Below, piece by piece: positions 21,561 to 29,020 of a DNA stretch of 64,000 nt (positions within the stretch are counted from its first letter, which is position 1; every line of letters begins with the position of its first letter). The notes under the pieces were generated by a model that saw only the letters and a list, made by a program, of their open reading frames with translations, was not told the DNA's origin and made no database searches. Origin of the DNA: Xanthomonas sp. XNM01. Its GTDB lineage: Bacteria > Pseudomonadota > Gammaproteobacteria > Xanthomonadales > Xanthomonadaceae. A program made the position numbers and the translations under genes. The DNA lies in NCBI RefSeq assembly GCF_014851915.1, contig NZ_JACVAP010000002.1:372001-436000 (forward strand). The letters are read 5' to 3'.

Positions 21561-21586
21561 CTGGCGGGGCGTGACGGGCGGGTCAA
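21558..21586 (-). promoter_or_regulatory. Sigma70-type promoter of the SahR-like/metH operon
   Basis: On the minus strand TTGACC (21586-21581) is followed after exactly 17 bases by CAGAAT (21563-21558). This places the start of transcription near 21551, inside the palindrome, with a leader of only about 22 bases. Confidence 0.6.
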
Positions 21587-21610
21587 CCGCATACGCATGC
21601 GAATGGTGGG

Positions 21611-21640
21611 TACAATCCGGTCAAACACTGACCGGAGGGG
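21611..21640 (+). promoter_or_regulatory. -10-like box and inverted repeat abutting the ribosome site of the acyl-CoA dehydrogenase gene
   Basis: TACAAT at 21611-21616 resembles a -10 box. CCGGTCA-aacac-TGACCGG (21617-21635) is a perfect 7-bp inverted repeat with a 5-base loop. Its right arm runs straight into the GGAGGGG ribosome site (21634-21640) ahead of the GTG start. It could be a repressor operator covering +1 or a leader hairpin limiting translation. No good -35 was found at standard spacing. Confidence 0.45.
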
Positions 21641-21646
21641 TCATCC

Positions 21647-22795
21647 GTGGATTTCAGCTTCACCGAAGAGCAGTTGATGTTGCAGGACGTCGCGCGACGC
21701 ATCGCGCAGGACGTGATCGCACCGAGCGCCGAGCACCATGACCGGACCGGCGAGTTCCCGCTGGAGAACATCCGCCTGCTGGGCGAGAACGGGCTGATGG
21801 GCATCGAGGTGCCGGACGAGTACGGCGGCGCGGGCATGGACCCGGTCGCCTATGCACTGGCGATGATCGAGATCGCCGCCGGCGACGCGGCCCATTCGAC
21901 GATCATGTCGGTCAACAATTCGCTGTTCTGCGCCGGCATCCTCAAGCATGGCAGCGAGGAACAGAAGCAGGCCTACGTGCGGGCGATCGCGGAAGGCCGC
22001 GAGATCGGCGCCTTCGCCCTGACCGAGCCGCAGTCCGGTTCCGACGCCACCGCGATGCGCTGCCGCGCCGTGAAGCAGGCCGATGGCAGCTTCGTCATCA
22101 ACGGCAAGAAGAGCTGGATCACGTCCGGCCCGGTGGCCCGTTACATCGTGCTGTTCGCGGTGACGGAGCCGGACAAGGGCGCGCGCGGCATCACCGCCTT
22201 CGTCATCGACACCACCCGCGACGGCTTCCACCGCGGCAAGACCGAGCCCAAGCTCGGCATCCGCGCCTCGGCCACCTGCGAGATCGAGTTCCAGGACTAC
22301 GTGGCCCAGGCCGCCGACGTGCTCGGCAACGAGGGCGAGGGTTTCAAGATCGCGATGGGCGTGCTGGATTCGGGCCGGATCGGCATCGCCTCGCAGGCGA
22401 TCGGCATCGCCCGGGCCGCCTACGAGGCGACGCTGGCGTACGTGAAGGAGCGCAAGGCCTTCGGTGCGGCCATCGGCACCTTCCAGATGACCCAGGCCAA
22501 GATCGCCGACATGAAGTGCCGGCTGGACGCGTCGCTGCTGCTGACGCTGCGCGCGGCCTGGCTGAAGTCGCAGGGCAGGCCGTTCTCGGCCGAGGCGGCG
22601 ATCGCCAAGCTGACCGCCTCGGAGGCGGCGATGTGGATCACCCACCAGGCGGTGCAGATCCATGGCGGCATGGGCTATTCGAAGGAAATGCCGCTGGAGC
22701 GCTACTTCCGCGATGCCAAGATCACCGAGATCTACGAAGGCACTTCGGAGATCCAGCGGCTGGTCATCGCCCGCGCCGAAACCGGGCTGCGCTGA
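21647..22795 (+). CDS. Acyl-CoA dehydrogenase
   Basis: This 382-residue flavoenzyme is of the short/branched-chain type. Seen are FALTEPQSGSDA (FAD/substrate region), the KSWITSGPVA block, QAVQIHGGMGYSKEMPLERYFRD and the catalytic base Glu364 in YEGTSEIQ, the position used by short/medium-chain enzymes (not isovaleryl-CoA type). It oxidises acyl-CoA at the alpha-beta bond and reduces ETF. The start codon is GTG at 21647 with a strong GGAGGGG site 6 bases upstream. It is divergent from the metH operon; no other beta-oxidation gene is adjacent. Confidence 0.94.
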   Translation: MDFSFTEEQLMLQDVARRIAQDVIAPSAEHHDRTGEFPLENIRLLGENGLMGIEVPDEYGGAGMDPVAYALAMIEIAAGDAAHSTIMSVNNSLFCAGILKHGSEEQKQAYVRAIAEGREIGAFALTEPQSGSDATAMRCRAVKQADGSFVINGKKSWITSGPVARYIVLFAVTEPDKGARGITAFVIDTTRDGFHRGKTEPKLGIRASATCEIEFQDYVAQAADVLGNEGEGFKIAMGVLDSGRIGIASQAIGIARAAYEATLAYVKERKAFGAAIGTFQMTQAKIADMKCRLDASLLLTLRAAWLKSQGRPFSAEAAIAKLTASEAAMWITHQAVQIHGGMGYSKEMPLERYFRDAKITEIYEGTSEIQRLVIARAETGLR

Positions 22796-23111
22796 CGCTG
22801 CACGCGCTCCAGTCCGCCGCTGTCGCGGCGATGCTGGAGCGCTTCCGGCGGCGCAGGTCGAAAGCCCGCGATTGGCCCGGAGATCGATGGCGCGATGTGC
22901 GCGTGGCGCCGTGCTCGCGTGAGATCGCCGCAGATGGGCTCGATGCCCATGCCGCATGTCGTGCTCCCCGGCCTGCACCGCATCGGGCGGCCGATGCGGA
23001 TCACCGCTTCTCCGTGCGTACGGCATCTCACCGGCTGGCAAGCGGCTCCAGCGGGGCATGCGTCGACGCGACCAATGACGTGTGCCGACGAATGTAGACG
23101 AGGATGCGCGC
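22796..23111. other. Non-coding stretch, about 315 bp
   Basis: No frame across this interval shows a recognisable protein or ribosome site on either strand. No strong hairpin or repeat was seen. It separates the acyl-CoA dehydrogenase stop from a frameshifted GNAT gene. Confidence 0.5.
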
Positions 23112-23544
23112 ATGACGATCCGACCGTTCGAGACAGGCGACCTCCCCGGCGTGCTCGCCGTGTACGCCGCCTCCAAGCTCGACGAACTCCGCAACGAGGG
23201 CCGCGTGCCCGCGCTGGTTGCGCTCGACCATGACGCCGAGCGGTTCGCGACGTTCCAGCGCTCGACGGTGTTCGTCTGCGGCGACACCTCGCTGCAGGGC
23301 TACGGTGCGTGCCACGGGCGCGAGATCACCGGCCTGTTCGTGCATCCGGAGGCGCGTGGGCAGGGCCTGGGCGGCCGGCTGCTCGCGCATCCCCCGGATC
23401 GACCGCCTGAGCGTGGTTGCCTCGAACGCGGCGGCGCAGACGCTGTATCGCCGGTTCGGTTTCGAGGTGGTCGATACCTGGATGGGGCGCTATCACGACC
23501 AGCCGGTCCGGGTCGCGACGATGGCGCGTTCCATCGCCGGCTGA
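23112..23544 (+). pseudogene. GNAT acetyltransferase with a one-base frameshift
   Basis: The first frame gives MTIRPFETGDLPGVLAVYAAS through GLFVHPEARGQGLGGRLLAHP, a normal GNAT N-terminal half with the acetyl-CoA loop ARGQGLGGRL. The C-terminal half (RIDRLSVVASNAAAQTLYRR, then FGFEVVDTW) is in the next frame. Removing one C from the CCCCC run at 23391-23395 restores one continuous 143-residue protein. It is either an inactivated gene or a homopolymer sequencing/assembly error. Substrate is unknown. Confidence 0.75.
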
Positions 23545-23579
23545 ACCCAGGAGGATGCAGCGGGCTCACCCCGGCACCG

Positions 23580-24020
23580 TCATGCCGACCGGGACAGATC
23601 CGGCATCCGCAGCAGCACCGGGCCCGCCGGCGACCGGTACAGCAGCCCGGCCTGGCCGAAGCGGCGGGCGAGGGCATCGGCGTCATGCATGTCGATGCCC
23701 ACGATCAGCCAGCCAGGCTCCGGCCAGCTGCCATCGACGGCATCGGCCAGGCTCGGCAGCCGTCGGCAGCCACCCGCATCGATCGCCGAGCGCAGCGCGG
23801 TGTCGGCCAGCCGGTTGCGCGAAGCATCCACCGGGACCGAGCCCGGATTGAATGCGGTCAGCAGCGCGCATGGCGCGCCGGCGACATCGCGGTCCAGCAC
23901 GGCCGGCAGCGGCGCGTCGATCGCCAGCGGCACCCATGCGCCGTCGAGCAGCACCCGGTAGCGCGCGGCCCGCCAGGCCTGCATCAGCGCTTGCGGATCG
24001 GGAATGCCGGTAGCGGTCAT
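23580..24020 (-). CDS. DUF3293 domain protein
   Basis: This 146-residue protein has the FNPGSVPVDASRNRLAD block and the later SWPEPGWLIVGID motif that mark DUF3293, a small family of unknown function in proteobacteria. No signal peptide or membrane segment is visible. The start ATG is at 24018-24020. It is divergent from the mtnE-like aminotransferase, 66 bp apart. Confidence 0.8.
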   Translation of the reverse strand: MTATGIPDPQALMQAWRAARYRVLLDGAWVPLAIDAPLPAVLDRDVAGAPCALLTAFNPGSVPVDASRNRLADTALRSAIDAGGCRRLPSLADAVDGSWPEPGWLIVGIDMHDADALARRFGQAGLLYRSPAGPVLLRMPDLSRSA

Positions 24021-24086
24021 GCCGCATGATCGCGCGACACCGGCATTGCGTACACTTCGCCGTTCACGCCGCTGCACGGATTCCCG

Positions 24087-25241
24087 ATGTACCAGACCCC
24101 GCCGACCAAGCTGCCCCGCGTGGGCACCACCATCTTCACCGTGATGTCGCAGCTGGCGGCCGAACACGGCGCGGTCAACCTGGGCCAGGGCTTCCCCGAT
24201 TTCGCGGTGCCGCAGCGGCTGGTCGACGAACTGGACAGGGCGATGCGCGCGGGCCACAACCAGTACGCGGCGATGACCGGCGTCGCGCCGCTGCGCGAGG
24301 CCATCGCGTCCAAGGCGCTGCGCTGCTACGGCCGCACCGTCGATCCGGACACCGAGGTCACCGTCACCAGCGGCGCAACCGAGGCGCTGTTCAACGCGAT
24401 CCACGCGGTGGTGCGCCCCGGCGAGGAGGTGATCGTGCTCGACCCGGCCTACGACAGCTACGACCCGGCGATCGAACTGGCCGGCGCGCGCGCGGTGCAC
24501 GTGCCGCTGGATCCGCAGACCTTCGCCGTGGACTGGGAGCGGGTCCGCGCCGCGGTATCGCCGCGCACCCGCGCGCTGATCGTCAACACCCCGCACAACC
24601 CATCCGGTGCGATGTTCGATGAGGCCGACATGCGCGCGCTGTCGGCGCTGCTGGACGGCACCGACATCACCCTGATCTCCGACGAGGTCTACGAGCACAT
24701 CGTGTTCGACGGGCGCCGCCACGAGTCGGTGCTGCGCTGGCCGGAATTGGCCGCGCGCGCGTTCGTGATCTCCAGCTTCGGCAAGACCTACCACTGCACC
24801 GGCTGGAAGATCGGCTACGCGATCGCGCCACCGGCGCTGAGCGCCGAGTTCCGCAAGGTGCACCAGTACAACGTGTTCTGCACCTTCGCGCCGGCCCAGC
24901 ATGCGTTCGCCGCGATGATCCGCGACGAGCCCGAACACGACGAGCAGCTGGGCGCGTTCTACCAGGCCAAGCGCGACCGCTTCCGCGAGCAGCTGCTGGG
25001 CACGCGGTTGAAGCCGCTGCCGGTGCCGGGCGGCTACTTCCAGCTGGTCGACTACTCGGCCGTCAGCGACCTGCCGGACCATGAGTTCGTGCGCTGGCTG
25101 ACGATCGAGCATGGCGTCACCGCGATTCCGCTGTCGCCGTTCTACGAAGCACCGCCGGCCGGCCAGCGCCTGGCCCGGCTGTGCTTCGCCAAGAACGAGG
25201 CGACGCTGGACGCGGCGATCGAGCGGTTGCGCAGGCTCTGA
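24087..25241 (+). CDS. mtnE: Methionine (glutamine-dependent) aminotransferase, YbdL/MtnE-like
   Basis: This 384-residue fold-type I PLP enzyme is closely similar along its length to E. coli YbdL, for example KLPRVGTTIFTVMSQLA at the start and the end CFAKNEATLDAAIERLRRL. Lys233 in SSFGKTYH is the PLP lysine; NTPHNPSG and SDEVYEH bind the cofactor. YbdL transaminates 2-keto-4-methylthiobutyrate with glutamine as donor, the last step of methionine salvage. The linked omega-amidase 375 bp downstream fits that role. The gene symbol is by role. Confidence 0.88.
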   Translation: MYQTPPTKLPRVGTTIFTVMSQLAAEHGAVNLGQGFPDFAVPQRLVDELDRAMRAGHNQYAAMTGVAPLREAIASKALRCYGRTVDPDTEVTVTSGATEALFNAIHAVVRPGEEVIVLDPAYDSYDPAIELAGARAVHVPLDPQTFAVDWERVRAAVSPRTRALIVNTPHNPSGAMFDEADMRALSALLDGTDITLISDEVYEHIVFDGRRHESVLRWPELAARAFVISSFGKTYHCTGWKIGYAIAPPALSAEFRKVHQYNVFCTFAPAQHAFAAMIRDEPEHDEQLGAFYQAKRDRFREQLLGTRLKPLPVPGGYFQLVDYSAVSDLPDHEFVRWLTIEHGVTAIPLSPFYEAPPAGQRLARLCFAKNEATLDAAIERLRRL

Positions 25242-25269
25242 ATCAAACCGCGTGCATGGAGGCACGGAC

Positions 25270-25584
25270 ATGGCGGATGGAATCTTCGGGGTGCTCGATC
25301 TTCTGGTGCTGGTGGCCGCAGGCCTGGGGCTGGTGTGGGCGTCGGCGCGGCTGGTCGTGCTGGCGTTCGCGCCGCAGCTGCGCGGACGACGGCCGTTCCG
25401 GATCCGGCAAGGCTATTCAGTGCGTGGCGGCGTGTGGGAGTCGGTGTTCTGGCTAGCTTGGAGCGTCGGCATGCTGGGCAATGGGCTGGGACCCAGGTCC
25501 GGCTGGTTCACGCTGCTGACATTGGCGGCGCTGGTCGGCATCCTGGTGCTGGCGTTCTCGCGCCGAAGCACCCGGGCCGGTTAG
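25270..25584 (+). CDS. Small membrane protein of unknown function
   Basis: This 104-residue protein starts at an ATG with a GGAGG site 7 bases upstream (25258-25262). It has three hydrophobic segments (about residues 8-30, 54-72 and 77-96) with a basic loop (LRGRRPFRIRQGYSVRGG) between the first two. I do not recognise the family. It lies between the aminotransferase and omega-amidase genes on the same strand, 28 and 32 bp from them, so it is probably in that transcript. Confidence 0.65.
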   Translation: MADGIFGVLDLLVLVAAGLGLVWASARLVVLAFAPQLRGRRPFRIRQGYSVRGGVWESVFWLAWSVGMLGNGLGPRSGWFTLLTLAALVGILVLAFSRRSTRAG

Positions 25585-25616
25585 CCTTCGCATCCCGAAC
25601 CCACGAAGTCCCACGC

Positions 25617-26414
25617 ATGCAGGACCTCCGCATTTCGCTCGTCCAGGGCGACACCCGCTGGCACGACCCGGCCGCCAATCGCGATTACTACGGTGCGCTG
25701 CTGGCACCGCTTGCCGGCACGACCGATCTGGTGATCCTGCCGGAGACCTTCACCAGTGGCTTCTCCAACGACGCGATCGACCGCGCCGAAGGCATGGACG
25801 GCCCGACCGTGGCGTGGATCCAGCAGCAGGCCGCACGGCTCGGCGCCGCGGTCACAGGCAGTGCGCAGCTGCGCACGGACGAGGGTGTGTTCAATCGTAT
25901 GTTGTGGGCCACGCCCGATGGCGGCCTGCAGTGGTACGACAAGCGCCACCTGTTCCGTTATGCCGGCGAGCACAAGCGCTATGCCGCCGGGCGCGAGCGG
26001 CTGACCGTGGAGTGGAAGGGCTGGCGGATCAATCCGCAGGTCTGCTACGACCTGCGCTTCCCGGTGTTCTGCCGCAACCGCTACGACGTGGAACGGCCGG
26101 GCGCGATGGATTTCGACCTGCAGCTGTTCGTCGCCAACTGGCCGTCGGCACGCGCCTACCCGTGGAAGACGCTGCTGCGCGCGCGCGCGATCGAGAACCT
26201 GTGCTACGTGGCCGCGGTCAACCGCGTCGGCGTCGACGGCAACGAGCTGCATTACAGCGGCGACAGCGCGGTGATCGATTTCCTCGGCCAGCCACAGGTC
26301 GAGATCCGCGAGCGCGAGCAGGTGGTGACCACGACGATCTCGGCCGCGGCGCTGGCCGCGCACCGCGAGCGCTTCCCGGCGATGCTGGACGCGGACGCGT
26401 TCGAGCTGCGCTGA
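25617..26414 (+). CDS. mtnU: Omega-amidase (nitrilase-family, YafV/MtnU-like)
   Basis: This 265-residue carbon-nitrogen hydrolase has the Glu43 (LPETFTSGF), Lys109 (WYDKRHLF) and Cys143 (PQVCYDLRFP) catalytic triad. The YAGEHKRYAAG and ANWPSARAYPW blocks match YafV. Omega-amidase hydrolyses 2-oxoglutaramate, the product of glutamine transaminases, to 2-oxoglutarate and ammonia and so pulls the aminotransferase forward. Co-location with the mtnE-like gene supports this. The start at MQDLRISLVQGD is used. Confidence 0.9.
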   Translation: MQDLRISLVQGDTRWHDPAANRDYYGALLAPLAGTTDLVILPETFTSGFSNDAIDRAEGMDGPTVAWIQQQAARLGAAVTGSAQLRTDEGVFNRMLWATPDGGLQWYDKRHLFRYAGEHKRYAAGRERLTVEWKGWRINPQVCYDLRFPVFCRNRYDVERPGAMDFDLQLFVANWPSARAYPWKTLLRARAIENLCYVAAVNRVGVDGNELHYSGDSAVIDFLGQPQVEIREREQVVTTTISAAALAAHRERFPAMLDADAFELR

Positions 26415-26737
26415 GCGCGACACCTGTCGCCACGCATCGCGCATGCCGCCGCAACGGCATGCCCGGAATGATCCGCCCGCCACCGATGCAGCAGGGTTTC
26501 CCGCACATCGGGACCGAATCCGGCACGCGCTGTTTCTGCCGCCATCGCCGGCGCATGCAGTCGGTGGACAGTTGTCGGTGGATCCGGCGTCCGGTCATCC
26601 AGGCAAGGTCTGGCGCAGGTGCCGGATGGCGCGCGCGGCAGGATATCGGGCAGGTTCCGTCGCGTTTCCCCGGACGGGGGATGTTCCCGTCACGCCGGCT
26701 GCGCGATGCTGCCGCTCCTGAGAAGCAGGTCCCCCCG
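26415..26737. other. Non-coding stretch, about 320 bp
   Basis: No recognisable protein, RNA gene or strong hairpin was seen on either strand. It separates the omega-amidase stop from the trxC start. Confidence 0.5.
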
Positions 26738-27175
26738 ATGAGCACCGATCCGATCCAGCTTGCCTGTCCACAGTGCCACGCACTGAACCGCGTGCCTGCG
26801 GCCCGGATCGCCGATGGACCGGTCTGCGGCCGCTGCCGCCAGCCGCTGTTTCCGGGCGCGCCGTTCGCGCTGACCGCGCCGGGCTTCGACGCGCACGCAT
26901 TGCGCTCGGACTGGCCGCTGCTGGTCGACTTCTGGGCGCCCTGGTGCGGACCGTGCCGGGCGATGGCGCCGGCCTATGCGCAGGCCGCGCCGTTGCTCGA
27001 GCCACGCATGCGGCTGGCCAAGGTCGACACCGAGGCCGAGCCGGGGCTGGGCACGCGCCTGGGCATCCGCAGCATCCCGACGCTGGTGCTGTTCCGGAAT
27101 GGGCGTGAACTGGCCCGGCAGTCGGGGGCGATGCCGTTGCAGGCGCTGTTGCAGTGGGCACGCCAGCACGTGTGA
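26738..27175 (+). CDS. trxC: Thioredoxin 2 (zinc-binding TrxC)
   Basis: This 145-residue protein has the N-terminal zinc-ribbon of TrxC with cysteines 10, 13, 30 and 33 (CPQC, CGRC) and a thioredoxin fold with the active site WCGPC (Cys70, Cys73). The cis-proline segment IRSIPTLVLFRNG is intact. It reduces protein disulfides in the cytoplasm. Length is close to E. coli TrxC (139). The start is the ATG at 26738; the frame is open well upstream but without homology. Confidence 0.93.
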   Translation: MSTDPIQLACPQCHALNRVPAARIADGPVCGRCRQPLFPGAPFALTAPGFDAHALRSDWPLLVDFWAPWCGPCRAMAPAYAQAAPLLEPRMRLAKVDTEAEPGLGTRLGIRSIPTLVLFRNGRELARQSGAMPLQALLQWARQHV

Positions 27176-27436
27176 CGTTGGCGCACGGTCGTGCGCGGCG
27201 ATCCTCACGCACCAGACCGTGGGTCTCCTGGCAGGGCAGGGCTGCCATGCTGCCGGATCATGGGCGGTGCCCTGTTGATCGGTTCGCGACGTCGCTTGAA
27301 GCGGCAGACGACAAGGGACTCAGGAATCTGAACGGATGCCCGGCGGCCGCTCTGCGCGGCGCCTGAATCCACGGAGGCGTGACGAAACCCGCTGCTATGC
27401 TCGGCCGCGTTTCCCACACCGGATCGGAGCGTTTCC

Positions 27437-27871
27437 ATGTCGAACAAGAAGCATGCACTGCTCGCTGCGCTGGTCCTGCTTGCCGCCGCGCCGCTGGCGC
27501 AGGCGCGCGAAGTGGACTGCAAGCTCAGCTTCAACCTGTCCGGCTGGTCGGCGTTCTACAAGACCGCATCGGGCACCGGCACGATCACCTGCGACAACGG
27601 CAGCAGCCTGCCGGTGAAGATCAGCGCCAAGGGCGGCGGCATCACCTTCGGCAAGTCCACCATCGAGAACGGCACCGGCGAGTTCTCCGGGGTGAAGAGC
27701 ATCAACGAGACCCTGGGCACCTACGCCGCAGCCGAGGCGCATGCGGGCGCGGTCAAGTCGAGCAAGGCGCAGGTGGTGACCAAGGGCGAGGTGTCGCTGG
27801 CACTGGCCGGTACCGGTCGCGGCTGGGACCTGGGTGTCGGCTTCGGCAATTTCGTGATCGAACCGCGCTGA
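27437..27871 (+). CDS. Secreted protein of unknown function
   Basis: This 144-residue protein has a clear signal peptide (basic MSNKKH, hydrophobic core, AQA cleavage near residue 23). The mature part is rich in Gly/Thr/Lys and predicted beta-strands, with two cysteines (CKLSFN, TITCDNG) that could form a disulfide. It ends with SLALAGTGRGWDLGVGFGNF. I do not recognise a named domain. Its 3' end converges on the flavoprotein gene with a shared hairpin between. Confidence 0.7.
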   Translation: MSNKKHALLAALVLLAAAPLAQAREVDCKLSFNLSGWSAFYKTASGTGTITCDNGSSLPVKISAKGGGITFGKSTIENGTGEFSGVKSINETLGTYAAAEAHAGAVKSSKAQVVTKGEVSLALAGTGRGWDLGVGFGNFVIEPR

Positions 27872-27881
27872 GCCGGTGGGC

Positions 27882-27904
27882 CGCCCGGGCTCAGTGCCCG
27901 GGCG
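27882..27904. terminator. Bidirectional terminator-like hairpin between convergent genes
   Basis: A 9-bp perfect stem (CGCCCGGGC / GCCCGGGCG) has the 5-base loop TCAGT. The loop holds the stop codon of the minus-strand flavoprotein gene (27891-27893). It lies 10 bases past the stop of the plus-strand secreted protein. There is no U-tract on either side. Confidence 0.5.
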
Positions 27905-28988
27905 TGCCGCGTCGATGGAAATAGACCTGCTCGGCGGCCCAGCGCAATGGCGCGGAGTGCAGCAGCAGGTCGAACGGCCAGTCCATCTGGAAATGGTCGA
28001 ACGCCCAGCGCAGCAGGCGCTTGCGCCGGAAGCGCGGTGCGGCCGCGTCGGCCACCGCCTCCGGCGAGGGTCCCACGCCCCGCGCATGCGCGGCCGCGGC
28101 CTCGCCGATCGCCCAGCCATGCGCCCAGGCCGAATGGATCCCGCCGGCGGTGACCGGAGACACGATGCCGGCCGCGTCGCCGGTCAGCATCACACCGGCC
28201 CGCGCCAGCGGCGAGACCGGGCCGCCGCAGGGGATCAGGCCGGCACGGATCGCATCGGGCCTGCGCCCGACCGGCAGCCCGACCTTCGGTGCGATGCGTT
28301 CGAGGAAGCCGGCGATGTCCGGCAGCCGCGCACGCGAGGCGTCGTGCCGCAGTGCCAGCCCGGCCTGCACGCCGGCAGGATTCTGCGCGACCCAGCCGAT
28401 GTAGCCCGGCGCGAAACGACGGCTGACGAAGCAGTGCAACGCATCGGGTTCGGGCAGGGATGCGCCGGCGTACTCGTATTCGACCCCGTAGAGGAAGTCG
28501 CGCACCGGTGCGAGCCCGGTGCGCTCGGCGACGCGTGAGCGGGCACCGTCGGCGCCGACCAGCCAGCGGACGCGGCCGATGCCGGGCACCTGCCAGCCGT
28601 CGCCGTCGCGCTGCGCCGTGGTGAACGACGTGCCCAGCCGCAGTTCCGCGCCATGGGCCGGGATCTGCCCGGCCAGCCAGCGCATCAGCACCGGTGTGTC
28701 GGTGGTCAGGAAGTAGTAGCCCGGCGCCGCCAGCGCGATGTCGCGCAGCGACGGCGCGTACAGGCGGACCCGTTCGACGCGTTGCAGGCACTCGGCCGGT
28801 GCCTGGCCGAGCAGCGTGTGCTCGGCGGCCTCGCGCACGATGATGCCGGTGGTGTGCAGCCGCGCACCCGGATCGTCCTTGCGCTCGACCACGCAGACGC
28901 GCAGCCCGGCCGAGGCGGCGGCGATCGCGCAGGCGGCGCCACCGAAGCTGGCACCGACGACCAGCAGGTCATGATCGAAACTCGACAT
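27891..28988 (-). CDS. FAD-dependent oxidoreductase, geranylgeranyl-reductase-like
   Basis: This 365-residue flavoprotein begins with a dinucleotide-binding fold (LLVVGASFGGAACAIAAASAG, split motif GxGxxG-like with Ala and Ser substitutions, and VVERKDDPG). It also has WLVGADGARSRVA and the second FAD block GVMLTGDAAGIVSPVTAGGIHSA. Layout and length match the geranylgeranyl-reductase/flavin-dependent dehydrogenase group of the PHBH fold. The substrate is unknown. The start ATG is at 28986-28988. Confidence 0.82.
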   Translation of the reverse strand: MSSFDHDLLVVGASFGGAACAIAAASAGLRVCVVERKDDPGARLHTTGIIVREAAEHTLLGQAPAECLQRVERVRLYAPSLRDIALAAPGYYFLTTDTPVLMRWLAGQIPAHGAELRLGTSFTTAQRDGDGWQVPGIGRVRWLVGADGARSRVAERTGLAPVRDFLYGVEYEYAGASLPEPDALHCFVSRRFAPGYIGWVAQNPAGVQAGLALRHDASRARLPDIAGFLERIAPKVGLPVGRRPDAIRAGLIPCGGPVSPLARAGVMLTGDAAGIVSPVTAGGIHSAWAHGWAIGEAAAAHARGVGPSPEAVADAAAPRFRRKRLLRWAFDHFQMDWPFDLLLHSAPLRWAAEQVYFHRRGTPGH

Positions 28989-29020
28989 CGATTCGGCGGT
29001 GTCCCGGACGCGTCGTGCGA

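Noticed and set aside
24087-25241. Aspartate aminotransferase or kynurenine aminotransferase.
   Set aside because: End-to-end similarity to YbdL and linkage to an omega-amidase favour methionine/glutamine transaminase.
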